Positions 21,545 to 30,187 of a stretch of 64,000 nucleotides of DNA are shown in pieces. The DNA is taken from positions 1-64,000 of the forward strand of contig JBAZXZ010000004.1 of assembly GCA_041659565.1 (NCBI GenBank). The letters run 5' to 3'. The notes beneath the pieces were generated by a model. That model was not told where the DNA came from and did not search any database. It was given only the letters and a program-made list of their open reading frames with translations. Every line of letters begins with the position of its first letter. Position 1 is the first letter of the stretch. The translations under genes were made by a program, and so were the position numbers. Origin of the DNA: Altimarinus sp041659565. GTDB taxonomy: Bacteria > Patescibacteriota > Gracilibacteria > BD1-5 > UBA6164.

Positions 21545-21672
21545 AAATGCTACTCCTAATTTTTTACCTTCTTTCACAAAGATTAGTCCCAATAAATTTG
21601 GGAATGATCGAAATCACTGCTAATCTGGAAAGAAAAGTGAATAGTTTATAATGATAAATATAATAATGTCAA
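21545..21672 (-). promoter_or_regulatory. Cassette 1 promoter and structured leader
   Basis: On the minus strand: -35 TTGACA (21667-21672), 16-base spacer, -10 TATAAA (21645-21650), then a leader whose outer stem GATTAG/CTAATC (21581-21586 with 21620-21625) encloses an inner stem CCCAA-ATTTA-TTGGG, and an AGGAG ribosome site before the ATG. The -35 overlaps the start codon of sufB on the other strand. The same layout recurs at 23396-23514 and 24913-25029. Confidence 0.75.
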
Positions 21673-23132
21673 ATAAAATTATAAAAAATATGTTAAAAAC
21701 TGATAAAAAAATACAAAATCCCCCTAACCCCCTTGAAAAAGGGGGACTTGAAAAACAAAGCCCATGGGATTATAGTGATATAGTCTTGTATAAAGATGAG
21801 CTTATTCAATGAGTAAATGAAAAAGTTGTTAGACAGATTTCGTCATCAAACAAAGAACCAAAATGGATGCTAGAGCTTAGACTTAAGGCATTGGAATTAT
21901 TTAATGAAAAATCAATACCTAAATGGTGACCAAATCTAGATAAGCTTGATTTAGATAGTATTTATTATTTTGCTAAACCTGTTTGAGCAGGAGATAATAA
22001 GACTTGGGAAGAAGTTCCTGAAAATATTAAAAAGACTTTTGATAGATTAGGTATTCCAGAAGCAGAAAAGAAAGCATTATCAGGAGTATGAGCTCAGTAT
22101 GATAGTGAAGTAGTTTATCACAGTTTAAAATTAGAACTAAAAGAAAAATGAGTTATATTTGATGATATGTCTAGGGCTCTTCAAAATCCAAAATACGAGA
22201 GCATTATAAAAAAATATTTTTCTAAAGCTATTTCGCTTTCAGATCATAAATTTGCAAGTCTTCATTATGCAGTTTGGAGTGGATGAACTTTTTTGTATGT
22301 ACCAAAATGAGTAAAAATAGATGAACCTTTACAATCTTATTTTAGGATGAATGTAAAATCAGGTGGACAATTTGAACATACAATTATCATACTAGAAGAG
22401 GATTCTGAATGTCATTATATAGAATGATGTAGTGCTCCAAAATATGATACAAATTCGCTTCATGCAGGATGAGTTGAAATATTTGTAGGAAAATGTGCTT
22501 CTATGAGATATAGTTCAGTTGAAAATTGGAGTTTGGATACATTTAATTTAAATACAAAAAGAGCAATAGTTGAAGAAAATGCAAAAATAGAGTGGGTAGG
22601 TTGAAATATGTGATCAAATACTACTATGCTTTATCCTTGTAGTGTACTTTTATGAGATAATTCTCGTGCTGACCATTTATGAGTAGCATTTGCAAATAAA
22701 TGACAAAATCAAGATACTGGGAGCAAGGTAATACATATAGGGAAAAATACTTCTTCAAATATAATTTCAAAATCAATTAGTAAATGAGGTTGAATAAGTA
22801 CTTATAGATGACTTGTAGATATAAAAAAGTCAGCAATTTGAAGTATATCAAAAGTAGATTGTGATTGACTTATAATTGATGAACTTTCAGTTAGTAATGC
22901 AATTCCAGATATAAAAGTAAATAATACAAGCTCAATAGTTGCACATGAGGCAACAGCGGGGAAGATAAATGACGAGTTTTTATTTTATCTTATGTCTAGG
23001 GGAATAAGTGAACAAGAAGCAACAGGGCTTATTGTAAATGGGTTTGTTAGTCCAATACTTAAGGAGTTACCACTTGAATATGCAAGTGAGATGAATGTGC
23101 TGATTTCTATGGAATTTGAGGGAGGGTTTTAG
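21666..23132 (+). CDS. sufB: Fe-S cluster assembly scaffold SufB
   Basis: A 488-aa SufB: KPVGAGDNKTWEEVPENIKKTFDRLGIPEAE near residues 103-133, LHYAVWSGGTFLYVPKGVKI, SYFRMNVKSGGQFEHTIIILEEDSECHYIEGCSAPKY, and a C-terminal segment with VAHEATAGKINDEFLFYLMSRGISEQEA. SufB forms the SufBC2D scaffold on which Fe-S clusters are built. Residues 18-28 are encoded by an inserted hairpin repeat (21719-21747). The ATG at 21666 overlaps the minus-strand cassette promoter; ATG 21690 is an alternative. Most other glycines are TGA. Confidence 0.95.
21719..21747. repeat. CCCCCT/GGGGGA hairpin repeat inside sufB
   Basis: A C-rich/G-rich inverted repeat (CCCCC-TTGAAAAA-GGGGG) in an otherwise AT-rich gene, translated in frame as PPNPLEKGG in the variable N-terminus of SufB. 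It resembles a dispersed repeat class found in many genomes. Confidence 0.7.
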
Positions 23133-23142
23133 ATTAGTGATA

Positions 23143-23180
23143 TATAAAAAAAGATCCAGCCCGAAGGCTGGAGAAGGAGG
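23143..23180 (-). terminator. Terminator of cassette gene 2
   Basis: Minus strand: CTCCAGCC-TTCG-GGCTGG followed by ATCTTTTTTT, a classic UUCG-tetraloop terminator. It may also serve sufB, whose stop is at 23132. Confidence 0.85.
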
Positions 23181-23200
23181 AAAAATGAAAAATTATTGTG

Positions 23201-23395
23201 TCAATGTGATTTTTCCATTTTTTCATAGAATAATGGAACCCATGCACTTAAAAAGATACCTAAAGAAAATGATGACCACCCATTCCAGATTCCATTATCT
23301 GAAATGAAAAGAATGCCAGTTTCTTTCCATATGTACAGGAGTAAAAGTAAGGATAAAATTGTCCCAACGATTCCACAAAGTACAGTTTTTTTCAT
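23201..23395 (-). CDS. Suf-locus cassette gene 2: small membrane protein, 64 aa, apparently TGA-terminated
   Basis: ATG at 23395, preceded by AAGGAG. Two hydrophobic segments (VLCGIVGTILSLLLLLYIW and SLGIFLSAWVPLFY) make it a small membrane protein. All seven glycines are GGN, none TGA. In frame, the first stop is TGA at 23201-23203, directly before a UUCG terminator. Read with table 25 the frame would instead run through the terminator to a TAA at 23129, overlapping sufB. The simplest reading is that this gene was built for the standard code. No family recognised. Confidence 0.55.
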   Translation of the reverse strand: MKKTVLCGIVGTILSLLLLLYIWKETGILFISDNGIWNGWSSFSLGIFLSAWVPLFYEKMEKSH

Positions 23396-23514
23396 TATAA
23401 TTTTTCTCCTTTTTTTTACTATCTTTCATAAAAGATTAGTCTTGATAAATTTCAAGAATGCTAATCCTAGAAAGAAAAGTGATTTTATATTAGATAAAAA
23501 TATATAAATGTCAA
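23396..23514 (-). promoter_or_regulatory. Cassette 2 promoter and structured leader
   Basis: Minus strand: TTGACA (23509-23514), -10-like TATAAA around 23484-23489 (spacer about 19, or 18 with ATATAA), leader with outer stem GATTAG/CTAATC and inner stem CTTGA-AATTTA-TCAAG (23434-23466), then AAGGAG and ATG. The inner stem differs from cassette 1 (CCCAA/TTGGG), with changes on both sides that keep the pairing. Confidence 0.75.
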
Positions 23515-23567
23515 GTTAAAATTATGAAATGGTTTTGTTAGATGGTATGATTGATATATTATTAAAT

Positions 23568-23940
23568 TTGTCATTCCCGAGAAGTCGGGAATCTACATTA
23601 TATAAAAATATTTATGAATAGTTACTTTGTATATATAATAAGTAATTCAAATAATACAGTATTATATGTATGAGTTACAAATGATATAATTAGAAGAATT
23701 TATGAACATAAAAATAAACTTGTTGAATGATTTTCAAATGATTATAATTTAACAAAATTAGTATATTATGAATTATATAATGATATAAATACTGCAATTG
23801 ATAGAGAGAAAAAGTTAAAAAAATGGAACAGACAATGGAAAGATAATTTAATAGACAAAGTAAATATAAATAGAATTGATTTATATGATAATTTACTAGA
23901 ATAATATAAGGAAGATTCCCGACTCCTCGGGAATGACAAA
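23568..23940. mobile_element. GIY-YIG cassette with inverted terminal repeats
   Basis: A left repeat at 23568-23594 and a right repeat at 23913-23940 are inverted copies of TTGTCATTCCCG...CGGGAATCT, each itself a palindrome. They bracket a single GIY-YIG gene. The unit lies between sufB and sufD. This gene-plus-palindrome layout is a known pattern for small mobile GIY-YIG genes. Confidence 0.7.
23614..23904 (+). CDS. GIY-YIG endonuclease domain protein, 96 aa
   Basis: The whole protein is one GIY-YIG domain: YFVYIISNSNNTVLYVGVTNDIIRRIYEHK holds the Y-x-Y and L-Y-V-G motif with the catalytic Arg, and LVYYELYNDINTAIDREKKLKKWNRQWK carries the conserved Glu region and basic tail. One of the motif glycines is TGA, so unlike the three cassette genes it is adapted to the host code. 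Such small proteins are presumed DNA endonucleases, many of them selfish. It is flanked by inverted palindromic repeats. Confidence 0.88.
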
Positions 23941-23984
23941 ACAATTTTTACATTTATTTGTTTTACTGATTAACACTTTTTCTT

Positions 23985-24659
23985 ATGAAAATACAAAAAA
24001 ACTGATTTTACCTGATTGATGATAGTTTTTCTGAAAATATAGAAATATGAGAGTGAGTTTATGCTTTTGTGTTTCTAAATGAGACAGAAAAATCTTTTAA
24101 TTTTAATTTGAGACAGAATTCTAGACTGGATTATTTTTGATTTTTTAGTAAAAAGTCTAGTTCTAAAATTGAATTCAATCAATCTGAAGATAACTCTTTA
24201 TTGAATGTAAAGCAGATGTTTTTTAATCATAAAATAGATTTAACTTCAAATATAAAATCAATTATTGCTTCAAATAATTCAAATAGTTTTATTAATATTA
24301 TTTCTATAATAAAAGACAATAAATTAAGTATTGATTCTAGTATAGAAATAGAACAATGACTTATATGAGTTGAAGCAGACTTAAAACAAAAAAACATATT
24401 TATTTGAGATTCTTGATCAGTTAGATGATTACCAAAATTGAATGTAAAAAGTTTTAATGTTAAAGCAAGTCATTCTTGTAAGGTTGAAAGGATAAATGAT
24501 GAGATACTTTTTTATCTAAAATCAAGATGAATAAGTGAAAATGAAGCAATTATAATGTTGATAGAAAGTTTTTTTATAAAAAATTTTGGTTGTTTAAAAA
24601 TGATGGATAATACTATTTATGATAAAGTTTATAATGATTTTTTGATTTTGAATAGATAG
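23985..24659 (+). CDS. sufD: SufD-like Fe-S scaffold subunit, 224 aa
   Basis: The second half matches the SufB/SufD C-terminal beta-helix and tail: VKASHSCKVERINDEILFYLKSRGISENEAIIMLIESFF is the typical SufBD ending with the conserved SHSC. The N-terminal domain is much shorter than in usual SufD (about 400 aa), so this is a reduced version. It lacks the SufB-specific motifs. Position between sufB and sufS supports the call. Glycines are mostly TGA. Confidence 0.8.
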
Positions 24660-24664
24660 GGAAT

Positions 24665-24705
24665 AGAATAAAAAAAAGATCCAGCCCGGAGGCTGGAGAA
24701 GGAGG
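24665..24705 (-). terminator. Terminator of cassette gene 3
   Basis: Minus strand: CTCCAGCC-TCC-GGGCTGG then ATCTTTTTTTT. Almost identical to the terminator of cassette 2, including the upstream CTCCTTCTCC. Confidence 0.85.
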
Positions 24706-24723
24706 AAGGAAGATTATAAGTGG

Positions 24724-24912
24724 TTATAATATATTTTTATGATATAACCATATAATACTACCTATATAGATAGTTCCTGGTGCTAGTTTTCCCAATATAA
24801 TAATAGTTGTTGAAAATTTTTTATTTTCACAGAACATACATACCAGTACTGCAATAATGTATATTAATGGGAAAATCCCATAAATTAGACATTTTTCAAG
24901 ATTCCAAGACAT
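24724..24912 (-). CDS. Suf-locus cassette gene 3: small membrane protein, 62 aa
   Basis: ATG at 24912 with AAAAGGAG upstream; stop TAA at 24724-24726. Two hydrophobic segments (CLIYGIFPLIYIIAVLVCMF and the C-terminal GTIYIGSIIWLYH) separated by a basic stretch. It contains no TGA codon; glycines are all GGN. No family recognised. It shares promoter, leader and terminator design with cassettes 1 and 2 but not its protein sequence, so the unit looks like a common expression module carrying different cargo. Confidence 0.6.
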   Translation of the reverse strand: MSWNLEKCLIYGIFPLIYIIAVLVCMFCENKKFSTTIIILGKLAPGTIYIGSIIWLYHKNIL

Positions 24913-25029
24913 TATATAGTCTCCTTTTTTTTACTATTTTTCATAAGAAATTAGTCTTGATAAATTTCAAGAGGGCTAATTCTAGAAAGAAAAGTAATTG
25001 TATAATAGATATAATTATATTAATGTCAA
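24913..25029 (-). promoter_or_regulatory. Cassette 3 promoter and structured leader
   Basis: Minus strand: TTGACA (25024-25029), -10 TATTAT or TATACA near 24999-25007, leader with outer stem AATTAG/CTAATT and inner stem CTTGA-AATTTA-TCAAG (24949-24982), AAAAGGAG and ATG. The outer stem differs from cassettes 1 and 2 at paired positions. Confidence 0.75.
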
Positions 25030-25173
25030 ATATAATTTTTTGAAAATAATAATAATTAGATTTACTTTTACATTTCAATTACCATTTAGTAAATAGTTGT
25101 GAAAAATATTTAATTTACTTTTTTATGATATTGTTTATACTTTTTATCTCTTATACTCTTTATTTTTAATTTT

Positions 25174-26523
25174 ATGCAAGATTTTAAAAAAGATTTTCCG
25201 ATATTTCAAAATAATCCTTGATTGGTATTTCTTGATAGTACGGCATCAAGTCAGAAACCAGCTTTTGTTATTGATTGAATTAAAAATTATCTTGAAAAAG
25301 ATTATAGTAATATTCATAGATGAGCTTATAGTTTGGCAGAGAGATCAGAAAATCTGTATGAGAAAAGTAAGAAAAAAGTTGCAGAGTTTATTGGTGCAGA
25401 TAGTTGGAGAGAGGTAATTTATACCTATAATGCAAATTATGCACTCAATTTTATTGCTTGAAGTTTGAGAAAATCAGATTTTTTTAAAAAATGAGATAAA
25501 GTTTTGGTAAGTATAGTAGAACATCATAGTAATATAGTTCCATGGCTAATTCTTAGAGATGAAATATGAATAGAACTTGAATATATAAATGTAGATAAGG
25601 ATTATAATCTAGATTTAGAAGATCTGAAATCAAAACTTGACTCAAGTGTAAAAGTGGTTTCTATAACTCAAGTTTCAAATGTAACTGGACAGATATTTGA
25701 TTTAGAAGAGGTAGGGAGAATAATAAGGGATTTTAGAAATCAGAATTGAGTGTCATCCTGAGCGAATGCGAAGGATCCCTTAAGCAAGGTAATAACTCAA
25801 AATCAGGGTTTAAGGGATTCTTCGTTGCACTCAGAATGACAAAGTCTGACAACTATCAATTCACTTCTTTTCATCATTGATGCTAGTCAAAGCTTTCCAC
25901 ATATGAAAATTGATGTTAAAAAACTTAATTGTGATATGATTTTTTTTACTGCTCACAAGGTTATGGCTGATAGTTGACTTGGTGTTTGGTGGGCTAAAAA
26001 AGAAATTTTAGAAAATTTAAAACCTGTTTTTTCTGGTTGATGATCAATTGCTTGGGTAAAAAAACTAGAATATAAAGATAATAATTCTCTACCAGAAAAG
26101 TTTGAAACAGGAACTCCAAATATGACAGGAGCAGTTTCATTATTAAAGGCATTAGAATATATTGAAAGTATATGATGATATGAAAAAATAGAAGAAGTAG
26201 AAAAAGAATTGATTTCTTATGCATTAGAAAAATGGAAAACTATAAAAGAAAAATACGATATAAAAATACTTTGAAATTTAGAAGCAAAAAATAGAGTTTG
26301 AGTATTTAGTTTTATAGTTCATTGAATTCACAGTATTGATATAGCAGATTATTTGGCTGAAGAAGATATTTGTATAAGAGCCGGACAGCATTGTGCTGAA
26401 CCTTTTTTGCAAAGTGAAAGTTGTAGTCATACATGCAGAATGAGTTTATATTTATATAATGATAAAAGTGATATTGATAAATTCTTTGAAGTTTTAGAGA
26501 TGTCTATAAAAGAATTAACTTAA
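25174..26523 (+). CDS. sufS: Cysteine desulfurase SufS
   Basis: A 449-aa PLP enzyme. N-terminus FPIFQNNPGLVFLDSTASSQKP, then FIGADSWREVIYTYNANYALNFIA, EHHSNIVPWL, LLFIIDASQSFPHMKIDV, FFTAHKVMADSGLGVWW with the PLP lysine, and RAGQHCAEPF with the sulfur-accepting cysteine loop. It takes sulfur from cysteine for SufBCD. Between about residues 190 and 226 the protein carries extra sequence encoded by a 91-base palindromic repeat (25751-25841), in frame and placed just before the IIDASQS strand. The protein is longer than the usual 400-410 aa for this reason. Confidence 0.95.
25751..25841. repeat. Palindromic repeat inserted in frame in sufS
   Basis: Inverted arms of 33 bases, 25751-25783 (TGTCATCCTGAGCG...) and 25809-25841, with a few mismatches. 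The arms resemble the common dispersed repeat TGTCATTCTGAGCGAAGCGAAGAATC. Translation passes through it. Confidence 0.85.
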
Positions 26524-26545
26524 AAAAAGTCCTATTTAAAATTTT

Positions 26546-26582
26546 AAAAAATCCCATTCTATTTACAGAATGGGATTTTTTA
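26546..26582 (+). terminator. Terminator after sufS
   Basis: AAAAATCCCATTCT/AGAATGGGATTTTT stem with T run, between sufS and the convergent rplL gene. It can serve both strands. Confidence 0.9.
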
Positions 26583-26603
26583 AAATAATTAATTTTTAAT
26601 CAA

Positions 26604-26975
26604 TTATACTAATTCTACTTCAGCACCTTGTTCAATTAATTTAGCTTTCATTGCTTCAGCATCTTCTTTATTAACTCATTTTTTAACATCTCATCCTTTA
26701 TCAGCAATAGCTTTAGCTTCAATTAATCCAAGTCCAGTAACTTCTCTTATAACTTTGATTACAGCTATTTTATTAGCTCAAACAGATTTTAGTATTACAT
26801 CAAAACTTGATTTTTCTTCAGCTTCTCCAGCTCATGCAGCAGCAACCATAACAGGAGCAGCAGCAGATACACCAAATTCTTCTTCCATAGCTTTTACTAA
26901 ATCATTTAATTCAACTATTGAAAGTTCTTTAACTAGGTCCATAATTTTTTTAGAGTTTCCAGCTAATTCAGCCAT
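26604..26975 (-). CDS. rplL: 50S ribosomal protein L7/L12
   Basis: A 123-aa L7/L12: N-terminal dimerisation helix (MAELAGNSKKIMDLVKELSIVELNDLVKAMEEEFGV), Ala/Gly-rich hinge with APVMVAAAAGAGEAEEKSSFDV, and the C-terminal domain with KIAVIKVIREVTGLGLIEAKAIADKGG and EGAEVELV. It forms the flexible stalk that recruits translation factors. It follows rplJ after 188 bases and ends at the terminator shared with sufS. Confidence 0.97.
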
Positions 26976-27163
26976 ATTATAAAAATTTAAAAAATAAAAT
27001 TAGATTTTAGAATCTTAGAATTTTAGAGCTTTAGAGATTATTATATATTTAATAATGTTCTAAAAAGCTAAAGCCTAAAAATCTAAATAATCTACTTTCT
27101 AACTAATTAATAGCTAGTTCCCAAACTTTTAAATATATTTAAAAGTTTGGTTTTAGTTATCAA

Positions 27164-27889
27164 TTATGCAACAACTTCTTCTTTATCTTCTATTATTTCA
27201 GTAGTAACTTCTTCAGCTTTTATTTCTGGAGTAGCTTCAACTGGAGTTTCTTCTATTTTAACTTCCTCAGTTTTAACTTCAGGAATAGTTTCAACAGGAG
27301 TTTCAACTTTTACTTCTTCTGTTTTTTCTTCTACTTTAGGTTCAGCTTTTTTTATTGAAGGAGCACTTCATAGATTTGCTCTTCCTTCATCTGTAAGTTT
27401 TTTAGCAGCAGCATCAAAAAATCTTGCAAGAGCAGAAACTGGAGACATCATACTTCAAACAAGTCTTCCAAGTAATACTTCTCTGCTAGGTATTGCAGCA
27501 ATAATAGCAGTTTCTTTAGAATCTTTTATACTTCATTCAAAATATGATCAAGCCCATACAATTTTAGGATTTTTAGTAAATGTTTTCATAAAATCATTTA
27601 CTTTTCATAAAGCTGAAACTGCATCATCATTTGAACAAACAACTGCAATTTGACCAGGAAGAATAGAATCATCTATTTCTACATTGTACACTTCTTTAAA
27701 AGCAATTTTTATAAGAGTTTTTTTAACTAAAGTTATAGAAGAATTTACCTCTCTTAAACTTTTTCTTAAGTTAGTTATTTCTTCAACTGTTAATCAGTTA
27801 TTTTCAGTAAAAGCTATAGATTTAGCATTTTTTATATTTTCTTTTAAATTTTCTAAGATATCAATCTTTTTAGATTTAGATACAGCCAT
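27164..27889 (-). CDS. rplJ: 50S ribosomal protein L10
   Basis: A 241-aa L10, longer than the usual 165-175 aa. The core contains NWLTVEEITNLRKSLREVNSSITLVKKTLIKIAFKE and PGQIAVVCSNDDAVSALWKVNDFMKTF-type segments. Extra length is a C-terminal tail of Glu/Val/Pro/Thr repeats (KVETPVETIPEVKTEE pattern), probably disordered. L10 anchors the L7/L12 dimers and controls its own operon. An L10 leader and attenuator lie directly upstream. A short inverted repeat (27121-27150) lies between rplJ and rplL. Confidence 0.93.
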
Positions 27890-27930
27890 TTTTAAGATAT
27901 TAAATAATAATTTTAAGTTATTTTAACAAT

Positions 27931-27958
27931 AAAAAAACTCTTTGTTTAGACAAAGAGA
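27931..27958 (-). terminator. Attenuator terminator in the rplJ leader
   Basis: Minus strand: CTCTTTG-TCTAAA-CAAAGAG followed by TTTTTTT, 40 bases before the rplJ start and directly behind the L10 leader. Confidence 0.85.
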
Positions 27959-28045
27959 ATTAAATTTAATAAAAACTTAAGTTTCACTTTATCTCGGTAG
28001 GACTTAGTTAATTGCCTACTGTCTACGATTTAAGTAAAGTTATTA
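27959..28045 (-). promoter_or_regulatory. Ribosomal protein L10 leader RNA
   Basis: Minus strand reads GTAGACAGTAGGC...TAAGTCCTACCGAGAT, the conserved kink-turn region of the L10 leader that binds the L10(L12)4 complex. Together with the attenuator it predicts feedback control of rplJL. Confidence 0.85.
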
Positions 28046-28198
28046 TATTGGAAATTTTATAATTGCAAGTTTTTCTATAAAATTCATGAGATATTAGAAT
28101 TATTATAAACTAAAAACCAAAAATTATTAATTACTCTTCTTGACTTTTAAAAAATATTCATTAAATTATATCCATTAATATTTTTTATTCAAAAAATT

Positions 28199-30052
28199 AT
28201 GGAAACTTATGAACCAAGTAGAATTAAATTAAATACTATTGAATTTGAAAATGGGCTTAATCCAAATTGAAAGATAGAGGATTTTTGTGATATCACTATA
28301 GATTGAAAAGTATTAGACAGAAATATAGAAGATTTTTTTAGTATCCAAAGTAAAAAAATTGCATTTTGAAAAAAATATAAAGATAATAATCAAATTGAAA
28401 CAACAAATAGTGATTGAAAAATAACAAAGAAAAATATTCCAACTATAATCAATTGATGAATGTGAAAAAATGTCTCATCTCCATCACTAGTTGAGGGAAT
28501 GAATGAAATATGATTTGGATGACATATATCTTCTATAGATGTAGGTTTTTTTTATTATTATAAAAAATATCCAGATTTATTTAATGAGGATTTTACCTGG
28601 AAAAGTGAATTAAAAGAAAAGGTTAAAAAAGATTTTGATGAACTTTTTAAGTGAGAATTAGGTTTGTCTGATGAGTTTATAAATAAACATTTTTTTGTAT
28701 GTGATGATTTATGAGAAAATGATAAAAATGAATGATTTAATTGAGAGTTATGAAATGAAAAAATAGCCAGAATGATGGATTTAATAGTAATTTATAAAGA
28801 AACAACTAGATTAAAAAAAGAGTGAAATAATGTGTGAATTAATTGTATGTATAAGACTAGTTCATATATAGCATCTCTAAAAATATCTATACTTGCATGA
28901 ATGGATTACATAACTACAGCAGCTTGAAATCCTACTATGAATCCTAAAGAATTTTTAAAGGAATTTTTTGATGATTTAAAAGAAAGTAATAAAGAGTTTT
29001 CATTACCTGCTTTTTGATTATTGGTGTCATGATGAAGATCTAAAGTTTTTACTGATTTTGATTATGATTATTATACATTTGAACAATGAGATAAAGCTGG
29101 ATGACATATCATAAGGATGTGAGATAAATTTGAAGAGTTGGAAAAAATAAAATGACTTTTTGAGAAAAAATGAAAAGTTATGCCTCCTATTTATGCAGCT
29201 TGATGAGTTTCAACAAATAAAGAGATAAAAGAAGCTTTTGAGGCATGATTTAGTTGAATTCAAATTTGAACAATTCCTGCAGTTTCAGAAGAAGCCTGTG
29301 ATGGTGATTGAGAAGTATTTAAAAAAAGATTAATTTGATGAAACCACTTATGAGAAGAAACAGATTTAGATAGAGAATTTTTTGCAGAAGGTGAGGATGT
29401 ATTAAAAAAATTTGAAAAAATAATTGAAAAATACAATTGATTAATTTTAAGAAATTTATCAAAAGAAACATGAATAGATTATAAAGAAGAAACTCCAGAG
29501 ATAGCTAATGTTAGAGATTATTTATACAAAATAATTTATAATGATTTTTTTGATGAAGAAATTAAAAATCTAGAAGATTTAAGTGAAGAAGAACTTAAAA
29601 ATTATAATCAAATCAAAGCTTTTATTTTTACTTCAAAAAATTGAGATATTAAAAAGATAAATAAAGTTTTGAGAAATTATTGAAATGCTAAGAAGTTTGT
29701 AAAAGAATTTAATAAATTTAAAGAAGAAAATGATTCTTCTCCTACTCATATAGTTTTTGATAGTACAGTTTGATTTCCTTGAAGAATGAAAATAATGGAA
29801 AATATTCATGAAGTTATAGCTTGAGAAGTGAAATCAAATTGATGTATAAATTGTCTTACTGATTGTATTTTAGCTGGTAGATGAAACATAAGAGAAGATA
29901 GATGATCAACTTTTTGTATTAAAGACCGGTTAAATTATCTCAATCCTGATAAAAACATAGCTTTTTCATGAAGAAGTACTGTTCCTTATCCAGAGATTAG
30001 ACCTATTATGGATTGAATGGCTTACTTAATGTGAACATATGTAAAAAGGTAA
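28199..30052 (+). CDS. Nitronate monooxygenase-like FMN protein with C-terminal Cys-rich domain, 617 aa
   Basis: Residues about 80-385 form a TIM-barrel of the nitronate monooxygenase / 2-nitropropane dioxygenase type: IINGGMGKNVSSPSLVEGMNEIGFGGHIS, MDYITTAAGNP, PAFGLLVSGGRSKVF, and PPIYAAGGVSTNKEIKEAFEAGFSGIQIGT with the FMN phosphate loop. The last 230 residues are unusual for the family: GEVKSNGCINCLTDCILAGRGNIREDRGSTFCIKDRLNYL has a C-x2-C-x3-C-x15-C pattern. The substrate is unknown. Many glycines are TGA. It is monocistronic, with its own terminator. Confidence 0.75.
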
Positions 30053-30083
30053 AATTTAATTTGAAAATCATATAATAATCATA

Positions 30084-30120
30084 AAAAAACAAGAATTAAA
30101 AATTTTTAATTCTTGTTTTC
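30084..30120 (+). terminator. Rho-independent terminator
   Basis: AAAACAAGAATTAAAAA/TTTTTAATTCTTGTTTT perfect inverted repeat after the nitronate monooxygenase-like gene. Confidence 0.88.
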
Positions 30121-30187
30121 ATACAGATTTCATACACTTAGATATTAATATGTAAAAGTACATTATTTATTTTTTAATTCTAAAATT

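Noticed and set aside
23184..23307. A GGAGG followed by ATG on the + strand after sufB, looking like a good gene start
   Set aside because: The GGAGG comes from the flank of the minus-strand terminator, and the frame is antisense to cassette gene 2.
27121..27150. Hairpin between rplJ and rplL as a terminator
   Set aside because: On the transcribed minus strand the stem is not followed by a T run, so termination within the operon is not supported.
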